From Rhodeus uyekii (Eukaryota > Chordata > Actinopteri > Cypriniformes > Acheilognathidae): a DNA stretch of 64,000 nucleotides. Of the stretch, positions 44,969 to 58,009 are shown one piece after another; the first letter of the stretch is position 1, and every line of letters begins with the position of its first letter. The translations under genes were made by a program, and so were the position numbers. The stretch covers positions 1,363,001 to 1,427,000 of the forward strand of contig JAWRVZ010000052.1 of NCBI GenBank assembly GCA_037043235.1, read 5' to 3'. The notes beneath the pieces were generated by a model that saw only the letters and a program-made list of their open reading frames with translations, was not told the origin of the DNA and searched no databases.

Positions 44969-46802
44969 GTAAGATCGCAACTTTGCTTCTTTTTAATTTC
45001 TTTTATTAAGGCCAGTGTGTTTGTTCACTAAGGCTAGTGCAATGAAAGCAACAATAACAACTTTAACTTCAGCATGAAACCGAGTATCATTAGGATTATA
45101 ACCCAAAAACATTTTTCAATGTTTGCTTTTATACATAAAAAGCACATGAGATCTGTGAACACAACCTTAAAACACCAGCTTCATCATTTTTTCTCCGAGT
45201 ACACATTGATCCATGTCATTCCACTCTAGTTCTTGCGCAATATATTCATTAAAAGCTTTTAACTCAAACGGACAGATTTTACTGAGCGCCATCCACATGC
45301 CCATTCCATTGAGCCACAATTAAACTAAAGGTTTCAGCTCAGCATTTATGTATTTGCCATAATTCCTCTTGACGGTGTGGCATCAAAGGCCTAAGTGTTG
45401 GAACCTGTGGGAATTTTTGCGGCTTTCTGTAAGTCCTGGCACCTTACATGGAAACTTGCTGAAATCCTGCTTGGCTGAATCTGAAGAAGGAACATGTATT
45501 GACTTGCCTTTCTTCTGATCTCATCTTCAGTTTCAGCCTTACTTCAGTCGCTTACTTTCTGTTGACAATGTTCTTTATGAAGTTGAACATTAAAACCACT
45601 TCATCGTATCTGGACTCTGGAGTTTTCTTAGTCAGTTTAGGCGTCCAGGTTACATCTGAGGCTGGGCATCTTGAGAGAATTGATGCTTTAGTTGTGATAT
45701 GCTAGTGCCAAGTGGTGAAAAGCAATTACTACTTAATCAATTATTATTAATCACTATTACTTTTGCACATACTTCGACATGCATGTTTGCTGCGGAGCTG
45801 AACGTCGTAAGATGCATCATTTCTATATGAAGCTGTTTTGCTAGTTTTATAACAATGTAATGTCTTATCAGATGTTCATCTGGTTATTAGACAATTACGG
45901 GTGTATGGAGTTCAGAGGTCAAGGCCATTAAGAGTAAAGATTTAAGATAATACTCATGAAATAAAAGCCCACTTAAGCGTATTCTTGAAACTGTCTTTAA
46001 GTACACTTAAGTAGACTTTTAAAAACTTTTCAGTGCACTTTAAACTGCACTTTAAAAGAGAATAGAAGTAAAATAACATAAAGATGTACTTAAGCGGGTT
46101 AAAACGCACTCTTAAGTAACTAACTGCATGTAATATAAATGAAAACTATCATGCATTTTCGTTTAATTGGAAATAACAAGCAGTGAAGTTCTTGAAGGCA
46201 TTACATTCAGTTCACAATTAAATATAAAAGTATGCTAAAGTATTAGGGACAAGAACCAAATGTTGATGTTGCTGTTGTTTTTTACCATAGGTAACACATT
46301 CACATTTGTTTCATTTTAAGAGAGTTTTTTCTAGTGGTATGTGTTAAAGAGTGTTTGCAGAAGTTAGTTTTTGGCCTCTGGTGTTTTGTAAGAGCACTAA
46401 GCACATGGTAGATCCGTGTATCTTTGTCACATAGACTTAATGCTTGTTGAACACAAACCTGATACCTGAGTTTCTGTGGGGGATTACAGAATGGCAAATG
46501 TCTTATAGAAGCAAACAAATTTAAAATTGTTAAGATGTTGTGTGTGTGTGTGTGTGTGTGTGTGAGATCACCAGTCTCATATTTTATCTTTCATAGCTAA
46601 ATCCCTGCAGGAGTTTGCTGGAGTCTTACAGAACCTGGAAGATGAGAGGACACGAATGGTGAGCTGGTTTCTTCATCGTCCTTATGTTTATTAGTAAGGT
46701 AATAGGTTAAAGCAGTGGTGATACCACCAACCTTTTTTGTGCCGCGGACCGGTAAACGTTTGATAATTTTGTCGTGGACCGGTGCCCGCTCGAGATTGTT
46801 GA

Positions 46803-46835
<33 letters not shown>

Positions 46836-48971
46836 CGAGCGCAAGCGAGACTGTTCAAATGCCTTTAATTGCAAAAAACAAAACTCGGCAGACTAGACTT
46901 GACTTGGAAACTAGATTAAGTACAGGAACACGACAGCAAACACCACCAAGATATGAGAATGAATCAGCACAAGACAGCAAACACAAAGTACAACAGGTGA
47001 ACAAGACGGGTGGGGTTACACATGGACAAGACATGAACATGCGGCCAACGTGAACGCACATAGCCACGTGTCCACATGAAACAAGACAAGACAGCGTGCA
47101 GCTAGTAAAACAAACAAACATGAAATAGAGACGAGAGGGAGCGCGGCTTGAGCAAAGCCCAAACCGTGCCCCCTCACATGATGTAGAGCGCACAAGAACG
47201 AGCAAACAACAAGAACAGAAACTCAGATTATTGCACAAACCTGCAATAATGAAATACACAAATACTTTTTCTATTTAATCTTACTTTATTAACCAATGTC
47301 TTTGTTAGTTCAACCATACGAATAAGCAGAAATTACTTTAGGAAAGCATGACATTTGTGAGCATCACATTTTCTTCATTTGTGTTACTGAAGTAAGAGTA
47401 TTGAACTTTCTTCCCCTGCGTTCCAGAATATCAGCAGAGCTGAAAGGTTGGTTTGTGAAAATACCTTTACATTTGCCAAAAAACAAACAAACAAACAAAC
47501 AAAAAGAGATGGAAACAAGCAAGTCCTTGATTGATTAAAATTATTTACTAAAACTAAAGGCTATGGTCAAATAATAACAGATTTCCCTGAATTGAATGTG
47601 CATTTTCAGATGTTTCAGATGCAATTTTGGACGTAAGTAATGAAAAGACTTGTGTCTCTTCAGATTGAAAATGCCAACGATGTGTTGATCCTGCCGCTGG
47701 AGCGCTTCAGGAAGGAGCAGATTGCAGCTGCAAAGGTTAGAGTAGAAGTTCCTGTTCAAAGGCAAATGTTTCACTTATGATTAATGTGTGCAGATTCCAT
47801 GAGGCTGAGTAATAACAGATCAGAGCGTTTCTGAGAAGCTGCTTTAACGTTTTAAACAGCACTGCCATCTGTTGGTGATGTGGTGCAAGCACTCATTTTA
47901 GAGATCATGATGAACATACACAGATACAATTAACCCTCTTAATTTGACACATTTAACAGGTTGTGGATTTCTTTCAAATTTGATGCCAGACAGTTTTGAA
48001 ACTTTACAGCTCTGCTTGCGAGCGATCGATTCCCCGGTGACAAATCTGATTCTTGCACACCCTCCTTGCTGGTTATTAGACAATTACAGGTGTATTAAGT
48101 TCAGAGGTCAAGGCCATTAAGAGTGAATGAAAAGAAGGATTTAATATCTAAAAAAAGAACTTAAGTGTTAACTGAATGTAATTTATTTTAGACACTTGAA
48201 GACACCTTTTCTTTCTGTGATATAACTGTCCTCAGACAAAATAAAATATAAAATATATCCAATTTAAAATGAATCTACATTTGCACACAGTACATACTTG
48301 CATGCCTCCCTATTTAGGCTGCCTTCATAGCTGTTGTCTGTTTAAGGTTGAGACTCAGAGTTTGCATTTTTATCCCATAGGAGGCCAAAAAGAAATATGA
48401 TAAAGAGACGGAGAAGTACTGTACGGTGTTGGAGAAACATCTCAGTCTGTCCGCCAAGAAGAAGGAAGCACACCTTCATGAAGTATGTGATGCTCTCAGT
48501 GCAAGTTAATGTAGACTGAATGCTGTGGTCCTTAAAGACGATTCCCGTGGTTTGACAAATGTTATGTTGATGTTCAGTACAGTAATGCCTTGAGATACGA
48601 GCAAGCCTTTGAGCTATTTTTTTGCTTTGACATACGAGTAAATATTTGAGATAAGAGCAGCTTGCAGACGCTAGAGGTGTTCAGCACTCGCAGCAGCTCA
48701 AGCTCCTCATTTATGGGTAATTGCATATGATCTCCACTAGAGGCAGCTTGGTTTTACAGCGGGAGGTTACCGGGGGCGACGAGTGATTCACGAGTATTAA
48801 GCTGGGAGCAGCACGAGTTATGAGTGTTCAATAATAATAAATATGAGCTTCTGAGGCTATACAATACACAACAAAAGAAGAAACACTACACTTCTGTATT
48901 GTGTTTGCGTTATCTACGTTATCCCTCCCTCCTCCTCCTCCTCCTCCTCCTCCTCACCATTAGCCGCTACT

Positions 48972-49002
<31 letters not shown>

Positions 49003-51468
49003 CTATAGCAATTGAAAACATGTTTTCTCCATTGTTATTAGCACTAATAAGGGAGTTTTTTTAGAGGCCCGGAACGGATTAATTTTCTTTCTGTTATTTC
49101 TTATGGGGAAAAATGATTTGAGATACGAGCAATTCGAGTTACGAGCTCGTCCTGGACCAGATTATGCTCGTATCTCAAGGCATCACTGTATTTTTATATT
49201 AAAACAGGAAACTGCCGGTGGCCATATTAAAATGCTTGTCTTAATAGTCAATGCCTTTGGTTTATACAATGCCAGTGTGTGTTTTGTCTGATTTTCTAAA
49301 CAAACGTGTCCCCAGGCGGATAACCAGGTGGACCACGTGAGGCAACACTTCTATGAGGTCTCGCTGGAATACGTCTTCAAAGTGCAGGAAGTTCAGGAAA
49401 GGAAAATGTTCGAGTTTGTGGAGCCGGTAAAAACTCATAACATTTTATTCAGTTCTTTAAAAGTCGTACTATAACACTGTCTGGTAATTCTTTAATTTGA
49501 TAATAATAATAATAATAAAAACAATCATTTGAAATTAAATGATATTCAGGGTTTTGTCTTTTTGAAATGTAAGGGAAACATTTTACTATTTATGAAGAGG
49601 TGCTTGAAAAGTTAATGCCAAATGAACGCTGCAGCATTATATCTGATATAGATTTAAATATATTTGAGCGTGATTTCACTCATATACACATCCAAGTATA
49701 TGTATATTCATAAAAACTAAATCAGTTTGAATAATACCCTTTCAATGGATAAAATCGCCACAGTCGTTGCAAACTTTGTCATTTGTACCATTTTATTTTA
49801 TTTTTATTTATCTGTTTACCTTTTGTAGAATAAAGGATAATGTTTGATAAGTGAGATCTCTGATTGTAGTTCTTGAAAGCCAAAAAAAGGTCCTGGAACT
49901 TCATGTATATTACCTGTACGAACCCAGTAAATTTACATCTTTAAAATGAAACTAGATTTCCTCTTCACGACAGCTGCTTTTCTCTCTGTTGTTGTGTGTA
50001 GTTGTTGGCTTTTCTACAGGGTCTGTTTACATATTATCATCATGGGTACGAACTGGCCAAAGACTTCAACCATTTCAAGACGGACCTCACCATCAGCATT
50101 CAAAACGTGAGTTTATTTCTCACAGATGTTACACAAGCAGAATTAGTCCTGTTAAGTTCACTGGGATGAATGGAAAGATTATCAACATCCCTCAAATGTC
50201 CACTTGACAAAATGCAAATAACAACTATCATAAAACTGTCCACTTTACAATGAGTTTGGCCAGTTATGTGTTATATTTAAACATATTTCAGTAGTTTCAT
50301 GTAACACTATTTTGATGGTTCCTTCAGATTAACTATAAGTAACTCTGTCAACTTATTCCAACCCTAATCCTACCAGTCTACTGATGCTCTAATGAGAGTT
50401 GGTGAAACATTACTTCTAGTCAAAGAATTTATCAAAATGAAGTGAATCCAAATTTTGCAGTTTTGAATTTGTTTTTTGTTTTTTACCATTTACATTCTCA
50501 AATCTTCATATCTGTTCACCTTTTCTCTAAATGATCTTTGTGGTCTTCCAGACGAGGAACCGGTTTGAGAGCACTCGTTCAGAGGTGGAGTGTTTAATGA
50601 AGAAGATGAAGGAAAACCCTCACGAACACAAGAGCATCAGTCCCCACACTATGCAGGGATACCTGTTTGTGCAGGAGAAACGTAAGAGCGTCTCTTATTT
50701 CTAAAGACAGGGACAAACCAAACCAAGTCAGCCGACGGATGTCGCGCCGTTTTTGAGCGTCAGACCACTTCGTTTTTACGGCGCGTTCTGCACCATTTGC
50801 TCTGATTGGCTAATTGCTCTGACAGAGAGCTCTGATTGGACGTTCAGTTTAGCAAACGAGAATAAGAGCAAAAGTGATGAAAGCAAGCAAAGAATCAGAC
50901 AGAAGCTTTTTCTGATCTTACATCGAGGAGTGGAATAAAGAACGTGATCAGCAGGATTGATATTCAAAACGATAAGCTGCTTTGTTTATGCTTTGCATAC
51001 TTGCAGTATTAGTTTCACTTTCCTGGTTTGAGTGAGGAATATAGATGAATAAATCTGCCTCAATAGACTTTACATGCAGGCGCAGAACACGTGTGCTAGT
51101 TGACAGTCGCCTGTAGTTCTTTCTGTGTGTTCAAGCACTGATTTTTTACACAGTCCGAGATCAACAGCTCCAGTTCTTATATAAACGTGACTGTGACAAC
51201 ATTTTATTACATTGGTTTATGCACTTGTGTCAGTTGGAAAAAAGAAACGTGCTGAGTCACTAGTCATTATTCAGCTTTTTTCAGTTGTTTCAGTTCAGTT
51301 TAATAAAGTTGATTCATTATACTCAATTCAGCTCAAGTTTTGTTCTCACTTGACCTTAAATCAGTAATAATGCTTAATATTAATGGGACGTTTACACACA
51401 ACACTGCAATAAAAACAGAAAAGCTTTTCTTTCATAAATTAAAAGTCCTTAATCCTCTCCTTCAAGGT

Positions 51469-51504
<36 letters not shown>

Positions 51505-54500
51505 TCATGTCTTATGGGGACTTCCCGTATGCATAATTTTTATTCTGTAAAACTGTATGTTCTCTCCCCTTACATTAAACCTGCCCCTAAACTTGCAGCA
51601 TTTGTACATTTTTAAAAAACGTCACTAGTCTGATAAGCTGATTTATAAACTGTTATAAGCTGGCAATAAAATGTAGATTCATATAATTGTTTGCCACAAG
51701 AGGTCAACAGAGACACACGATGTTAATGTTTGCATTTTTTTTTTTTTAAGAAAAATGTTTGCATTTTTTTTTTTTTTTTTATAATGTAAAATGCATATTT
51801 TAAAATAAAATAGTACAATTCAAGAATGTATAGGTAATATAATAAAAATCATATGCACAAAAACACACACACACACACACATATAAAATGTTTATATATA
51901 TATAAAGATAATATTTTATCAAAATAGACTGATAATAAGATTTAAGTTTTAAGATTTAAGATAATAAGAAAAAAGTTGCTGATTGTTCCGCTCTGGTGAG
52001 GACAGTTGTGTGATCCACCGTACTGTATCTTGTGGTCTAACTGTCTTTTTCTCACGTGGCTTTATCCTAAATCAGGTTCCTTCGTGTCTACATGGGTGAA
52101 GTACTACTGCTCCTATCACCGAGAGCCCAAACGCATGACCTTGATGCTGTTCGATCAGAAGTCTGGGGGCAAAGTTGTAAGTTGTTGATGTGCACTGTCA
52201 CAAACACATACCCTTTCACTCAACAGCATGTGTCACCTTTGGATTGGAGAGTGAATTCTGGCACAGGCCGCGTGCTTGTTGCCCGTTCTGGCACTGACAC
52301 GACTCTTATCCTGCACAAAAAGCTGCGTACGGCATGGGTTGAGCTGGCGCCGTCCCACTCTCCCCAGACACACTCACAGGGTCAACAGCACCAATCTCAC
52401 ACCAGGGACTTACATTCCCTGCACTCACAACAAACTAAACACACAAACTTGCTAACCGCAAGAGGAAAGCAAACCGAAAGTATGTTTTATTGTGACTATA
52501 AATTCAATACAAATCTTTTTTTGATATGTATGATGTGTTATTGCTGACATATTTACTTAGAAATGCACAAAATTCAATTGAAAGGTTTTCATCTGTTGCA
52601 TAGAAAACCTTTCAGTTGAATAAAAAATAAATTGCTTTCTGTTCTTGAATTTGAATTGCTTTCACCCACTGGATTTTAAAGTGGAATAGCAGGAAAAGCA
52701 AACACTTATATCAGGACGATTAATCGCTAAAAGATCGCAATCTCCATTCTATCATCTTCGCAATCTTTTTTCTAAGTCACAGCGAATCTCCTGTGTCTAT
52801 TAAACCTCTGACAAAAACACTGCAGAACATTTACTGTATAGGTATGATACAGCTTCACAAACAGGTTGATCACGTGATTATCTGCAAAATTCAAACATGT
52901 TTTCGCGCTGATCCAGAGAAAGACGCGTTCAGAGCTTGACATTTATCGCAACAATTTAGTGTTTTTAACCACATATGATTTATTTTAGGTTTCAGACATT
53001 TAAAGACTCATAAGTATTGGCAAAACAAAACATTTATAGTTTGAAAAATGCACACTGATGTCTATAAAAGAGGAAATAGCAATCCGTTCAATTATAAACT
53101 GACAAGGTGTTTTATTCATATCAGATACACATTGTATTGGTAACTATAAACTTCACTCTGTTCTTCTCCCACTTCACCGGCCACTTACTATCACGTACTT
53201 CAGAAGAAGTGACTGAATTGACGTGTTGTAAATCAGACAGATCTGATTCTCTGAATTGCAGAGCAAACTAACATGTCGGAGCCGTCGCGCATCATAGATC
53301 AGCTAACATGATCATTGTAAATGCTTTTAATCGGCAGTACTCATTCACTTCCACATATCTGAGAATCCGAATCAACAAGTTGGTGAATATTTTGAATAAA
53401 AAAATAAAATAATAATAATTGTGATAAACCTGTCATACAGGTCTTTTTGTGACTGCGGTGTGTCACGTGACAAGTATGACGCATTGCCATGGAAACAATA
53501 AGGGGCAACGTTCTGAAATAGGAGAGTTGGGGGGCGCAAAATGTTTACTTCTTCCTAGGGGGGGGGGGCACAAGAGAAAATAACTGAGAAGCACTGGTGT
53601 AGAGTCAGTGTCCTCCCGTGTACTTGCCACCAGTAGCCGGTAGTGTGGGGATCCTGCTCAGTGTCCCGCTCGCTGTGCCATTCCCATCTAAGGACCAGAT
53701 GTTTGCGCTTATTCCCCTCCTCAGGTGAGTTCCCCAGCTGGTGAACCTTGTTGGAGTTCCTCCACTGCACCTGCTGGAGTCAGACGTCCGACATCAGGCC
53801 TAGTACCCCAGTGGTTCCCCTGTGCTGGGCTAGGTGCCCATATGCTGTGATCCTTACGCCAATCCCATATGTGTATTCTTCCAAAGGAAGGTTCCCCTCT
53901 TGGCGACTCCGTGTCTTTCCCTGGCAGAACTCTGCTGTCTCTGCATGGCATTGACTTCACCCTCACTAGGCTTGATCTGCTACAGAGACCCTACATATGT
54001 AGCACTGCCCAGATGGCCAGTCCATGTGCCAGGGGAGGTGGTTCCCCTCTTGGGAAGATCTCAATCCCAAAATCTCAATGAGTGGGGCACAAGGAACAGT
54101 AGTTATTGACTTTCCCTGCGCTAAGCCTGTTCCCATCCATCAGGAGGCTTATGCCAGGAGCTGGAAGGGGCAGCAAAAGTGGCGCTTTGGTAGGATCCCA
54201 ATGTTCTGGCGTAACACTGAGCATGCCTGACTGTTAGGGATCGTCTAGATCAGTGGTCCCCAACCCCTGGTTGTCAAGTGGTACCGGGCCGCGGAACAAA
54301 AAAGGTTGGGGACCACTGGTCTAGGTTACTATTATAACCCCCGTTCCCTGAAGGAGGAACGTAGACACTACAGCTCGTCTCCACCACTGAGCGGCTGGGC
54401 CATCGGCTCAGCTCCTCAACAAAAACCTCAATCTTTCACACAACCAACAAATCTAAATACATTTTGTAATGGATAAATGTGTACAATTTGTGATGATTGT

Positions 54501-57500
54501 ACATTAAATATTCCAATATATATTTCAATAAATAACCTTTTTTCAACCTAATGTTTATGTATTGCATCTGCGACATGTTGTCATTTAAAACAGTCATTGT
54601 TGCTAATCCTTCAGTTGGTTAAACGAACATGTTTACAGTAAATAGACTCATAATGGAGGCTTCGCAGGCAAAAGGACCAGAGGCATTACAAGCAGGAATT
54701 ACAAACTCATATTTTTAAACGCTTGGTGTGGAAACCAGTTTGACTGCCTGTCCGCACTGGTCCATGTCAAGTGTTTTCGTAATGAAAATCGTAAATGTGT
54801 GATTACAGACTCGCAGCTCACAATTTGATGATTCATCTTAGTATTATGGTCCAAAGTGTAATCTTCGGGTTAAGGTTTCAAATACTAATGCTTGCCATAG
54901 GAAACACCATTAAATTTCCTCCTTAAAACATGACTTCCTAATTGTCCCATTTGTCATTTTTAGCTTTAGATGAGTGCTCACACAAGCTCAGTTTATTTAG
55001 CCTGCGATCGTTATGTTAGCATTACCTTATCACCTTTTCTGGTATGACGAGAGAAAGAAAACTAGAGAGAAGTCACTCAGTAGAGTGGATTGATAGAAAC
55101 AATTATACTGTAAGTGGAGAGGCCACTGAAAAAGGGAGCGCCAGCGCACTGGTAATGAACTCCAGAGGCATGCGTGTAATGTGTTGCTAGTCGCTAAAGG
55201 AGTTGCAATAAAAATAGATCACCACATTTGAACACCCTTTCCTTGGCCAGACTATGTAAGAAAATATGGAGTTACCTGACACTTTGTCATACATTAATAT
55301 AATCATTTATGTGATGACAGTGTAGTCTGTAAATATAGAACATCTATTCACACTTCCTGTCCAGGCTCGCATTGAAGTCAAATGGTGACAATTTGGTTTC
55401 TCTTTCAGGGAGACGAGGAAAGCTTTACACTTAAGTCTTGCACCAGAAGGAAAACAGACTCCATCGAGAAGAGGTTCTGCTTTGACATCGAAGCCGTGGA
55501 CCGGTGAGTTGACGACACACATACCTGTCACCAGATGGCTCTTTAGTCCACATCACATGCAGCAGGAGTCACACTTCCTGGCTGCTGCTTAGGAAAGGGG
55601 TGGGGATTTGAACTAGGTCTGCCAGGCGCAAAAAGAGAGCGCTGCAGATCTCTTCAGCCTGTCTTAACTGTTGCAGACACTACGAGTGGCATCTCATAGG
55701 TTGTAGGCAGAAGCCAATCACTTCACCCTTAACCTTTAGGCCAGAGATATCCTCAGCCCTTCTCAGAGTGCTAATGCATCGGCAAAAATCTTTTTCTTGA
55801 TATTTTAGTCTTGTCTCCCAGCAAAATTGTGTAAGATAATACGATTTATTTCCCTAGAATTCATGCATTGAAGAAAATCAAGTTCAAGCATAAACCTTTT
55901 AAAATCTTTTATATTTGCATTTGAAGGTGCAGTAGGTAATATTGTCAGCTAGTGGTTGAAATGGTTACTGAAGTTCACATTCAGAATATTTGAAAGTGGC
56001 TCTTCCTTCTCAGACTTGACGCACATGCATTTTAATACATTTTTAAAATTGTATGCATTTGGCAGACACTTTTATCCAAAGCGACTTACATTGCATTCAA
56101 GAAACACATTGAATCAGTTCGACTTACATGCAACAGGAACGAGCACAGTTGGAAAATGACGAGCCTTACAACACTATAAATGTATCTGCGTTTTAATATA
56201 CCTCTGGACATTTTAAGGATGTTTTCTTCCAGCTGGAAACCCGAGGTGTCTAAATACTATTGGATAAATTGGCAGTGAGTGGCTGTAGCTTCGTTTTTCA
56301 GAGAAACTAGAATTTTTCTCAAATCTCTGCAAACATAGTATTATAATTTTATGTTTTAGTACAGTCAACAAAAATTACATATAGCACCTTTAGAACAATT
56401 TGCCGGTAGGTTAAGAAAAATAAATCTAATGATCAAAAGGTGAAGAATTTTCCAAAAATTCAATTTTTAATCCTTGAAAGAAGTCTCAAAGGCGGTGCAT
56501 TTATTTGATCAAAAACACAGTAAAAACAGCAGTGTGTAACAGTGATAAAGGCACACCGCGGTAAAAGGTGCATTGGACTGTATTCTCCTTCAGACCACTA
56601 GATGGCACAACAATTCCCCTCTGCATGCGTCTTAAAGGGTCATGAAAGCCCCTGTTTCAGTAGCAGTCAGTTCTCAGTACAGTTTTGAGAAAGGCATGGT
56701 GAGCGGAGGAGTGGAGGAGTGGAGGCGGAAGAGGGGAGACCGTCAGCTCCGCAACGGCTCCTGAGTCATTTTTTATTTATTCCCAAAAAATAAACGTATG
56801 ATGCCAATTACCATTACATGCAATGCAGCATACACTTAGCTAACTATAAATTACACAAAAACATAATGTACATATTCTCTAACAGCTATAAGTTAATGTA
56901 CAAACAAGCCTGTATATATATGAACACGCTGTTGCATCTTTGGTAACTTATTTTGCTGCATTTTTATAAGCTATTTGATGGGTTACAACGCCATGAAGAC
57001 TGATTACTCTCAGTGTGGATGAATTGTGTTTGTGTCGAAGACTCAAGATCTATTGAAGAGAACTTATGCGATGCAGAAACTCTCACAAAGCAAAAACAAA
57101 CACTCGTTTTCGATCCATTAATGCGTCTCTGACTTCCTGTGAGTGCCTGTCATAAGAAATGAATAATGCCTTCTCATAGGATAAGGACACGCAGTCTCAT
57201 GAATAATTATCAATAGTCATCAATGTATTATAGTTCAGGAAAACTTTGACACGAAGACAAATTTAAACTGGAACTTAAAAATAAATAGGTTTAAAAATAA
57301 CTAGTTTGTCTCCAACAATCAAAACTAACAGATGACCTCCAATGATGTTCAATACCAGCTTGTTTAAAATTTCAGAAAATTATGTTTAGGGTTTTATGAC
57401 CCTTTAACAACTGCATTTAATGATGCACGTGGACAACTGGCTGATCCTTTATGCGATGGCAGACAGCAACGCAAAATTTGATCTAATATCTAATTTGATT

Positions 57501-57945
57501 TTAAAAGTAGTGGAGTTTTTTAGGATCACTTTTAGGATTTATTTTCACACAAATCTTTCAAGCATCAGTGAGGCAAAATTTATCTTTCCACATTCCTGCT
57601 ATTCTCAGATGGTGTAAAAAGAAAATCGAATTACTATGGGGACCATATCTATCATGGAGATTGAGAACGTTATCTGGATCCAATTTCAGGATTTGCAAGA
57701 TAAAAGTACAGACAGTCCTTTTCCAGTTCAATCAGTGCTTTGATAAAGTTCTTTTGCCAAGCTAAAACCTTTCTCTGATTTAGCATACAACTGGCTTTTG
57801 ACACCAACAATCTGATACAGCCCATGCTCATCAATGCCTGTTATAGAAAACCACAGACTGCAAACAAGCAAAAGCCAGTGGACTTTGCCATGTGTTGAAA
57901 AACCTCTTAAGATTTCAGCATGGCAGCTCTATCAGTAAATCAGTA

Positions 57946-58009
<64 letters not shown>

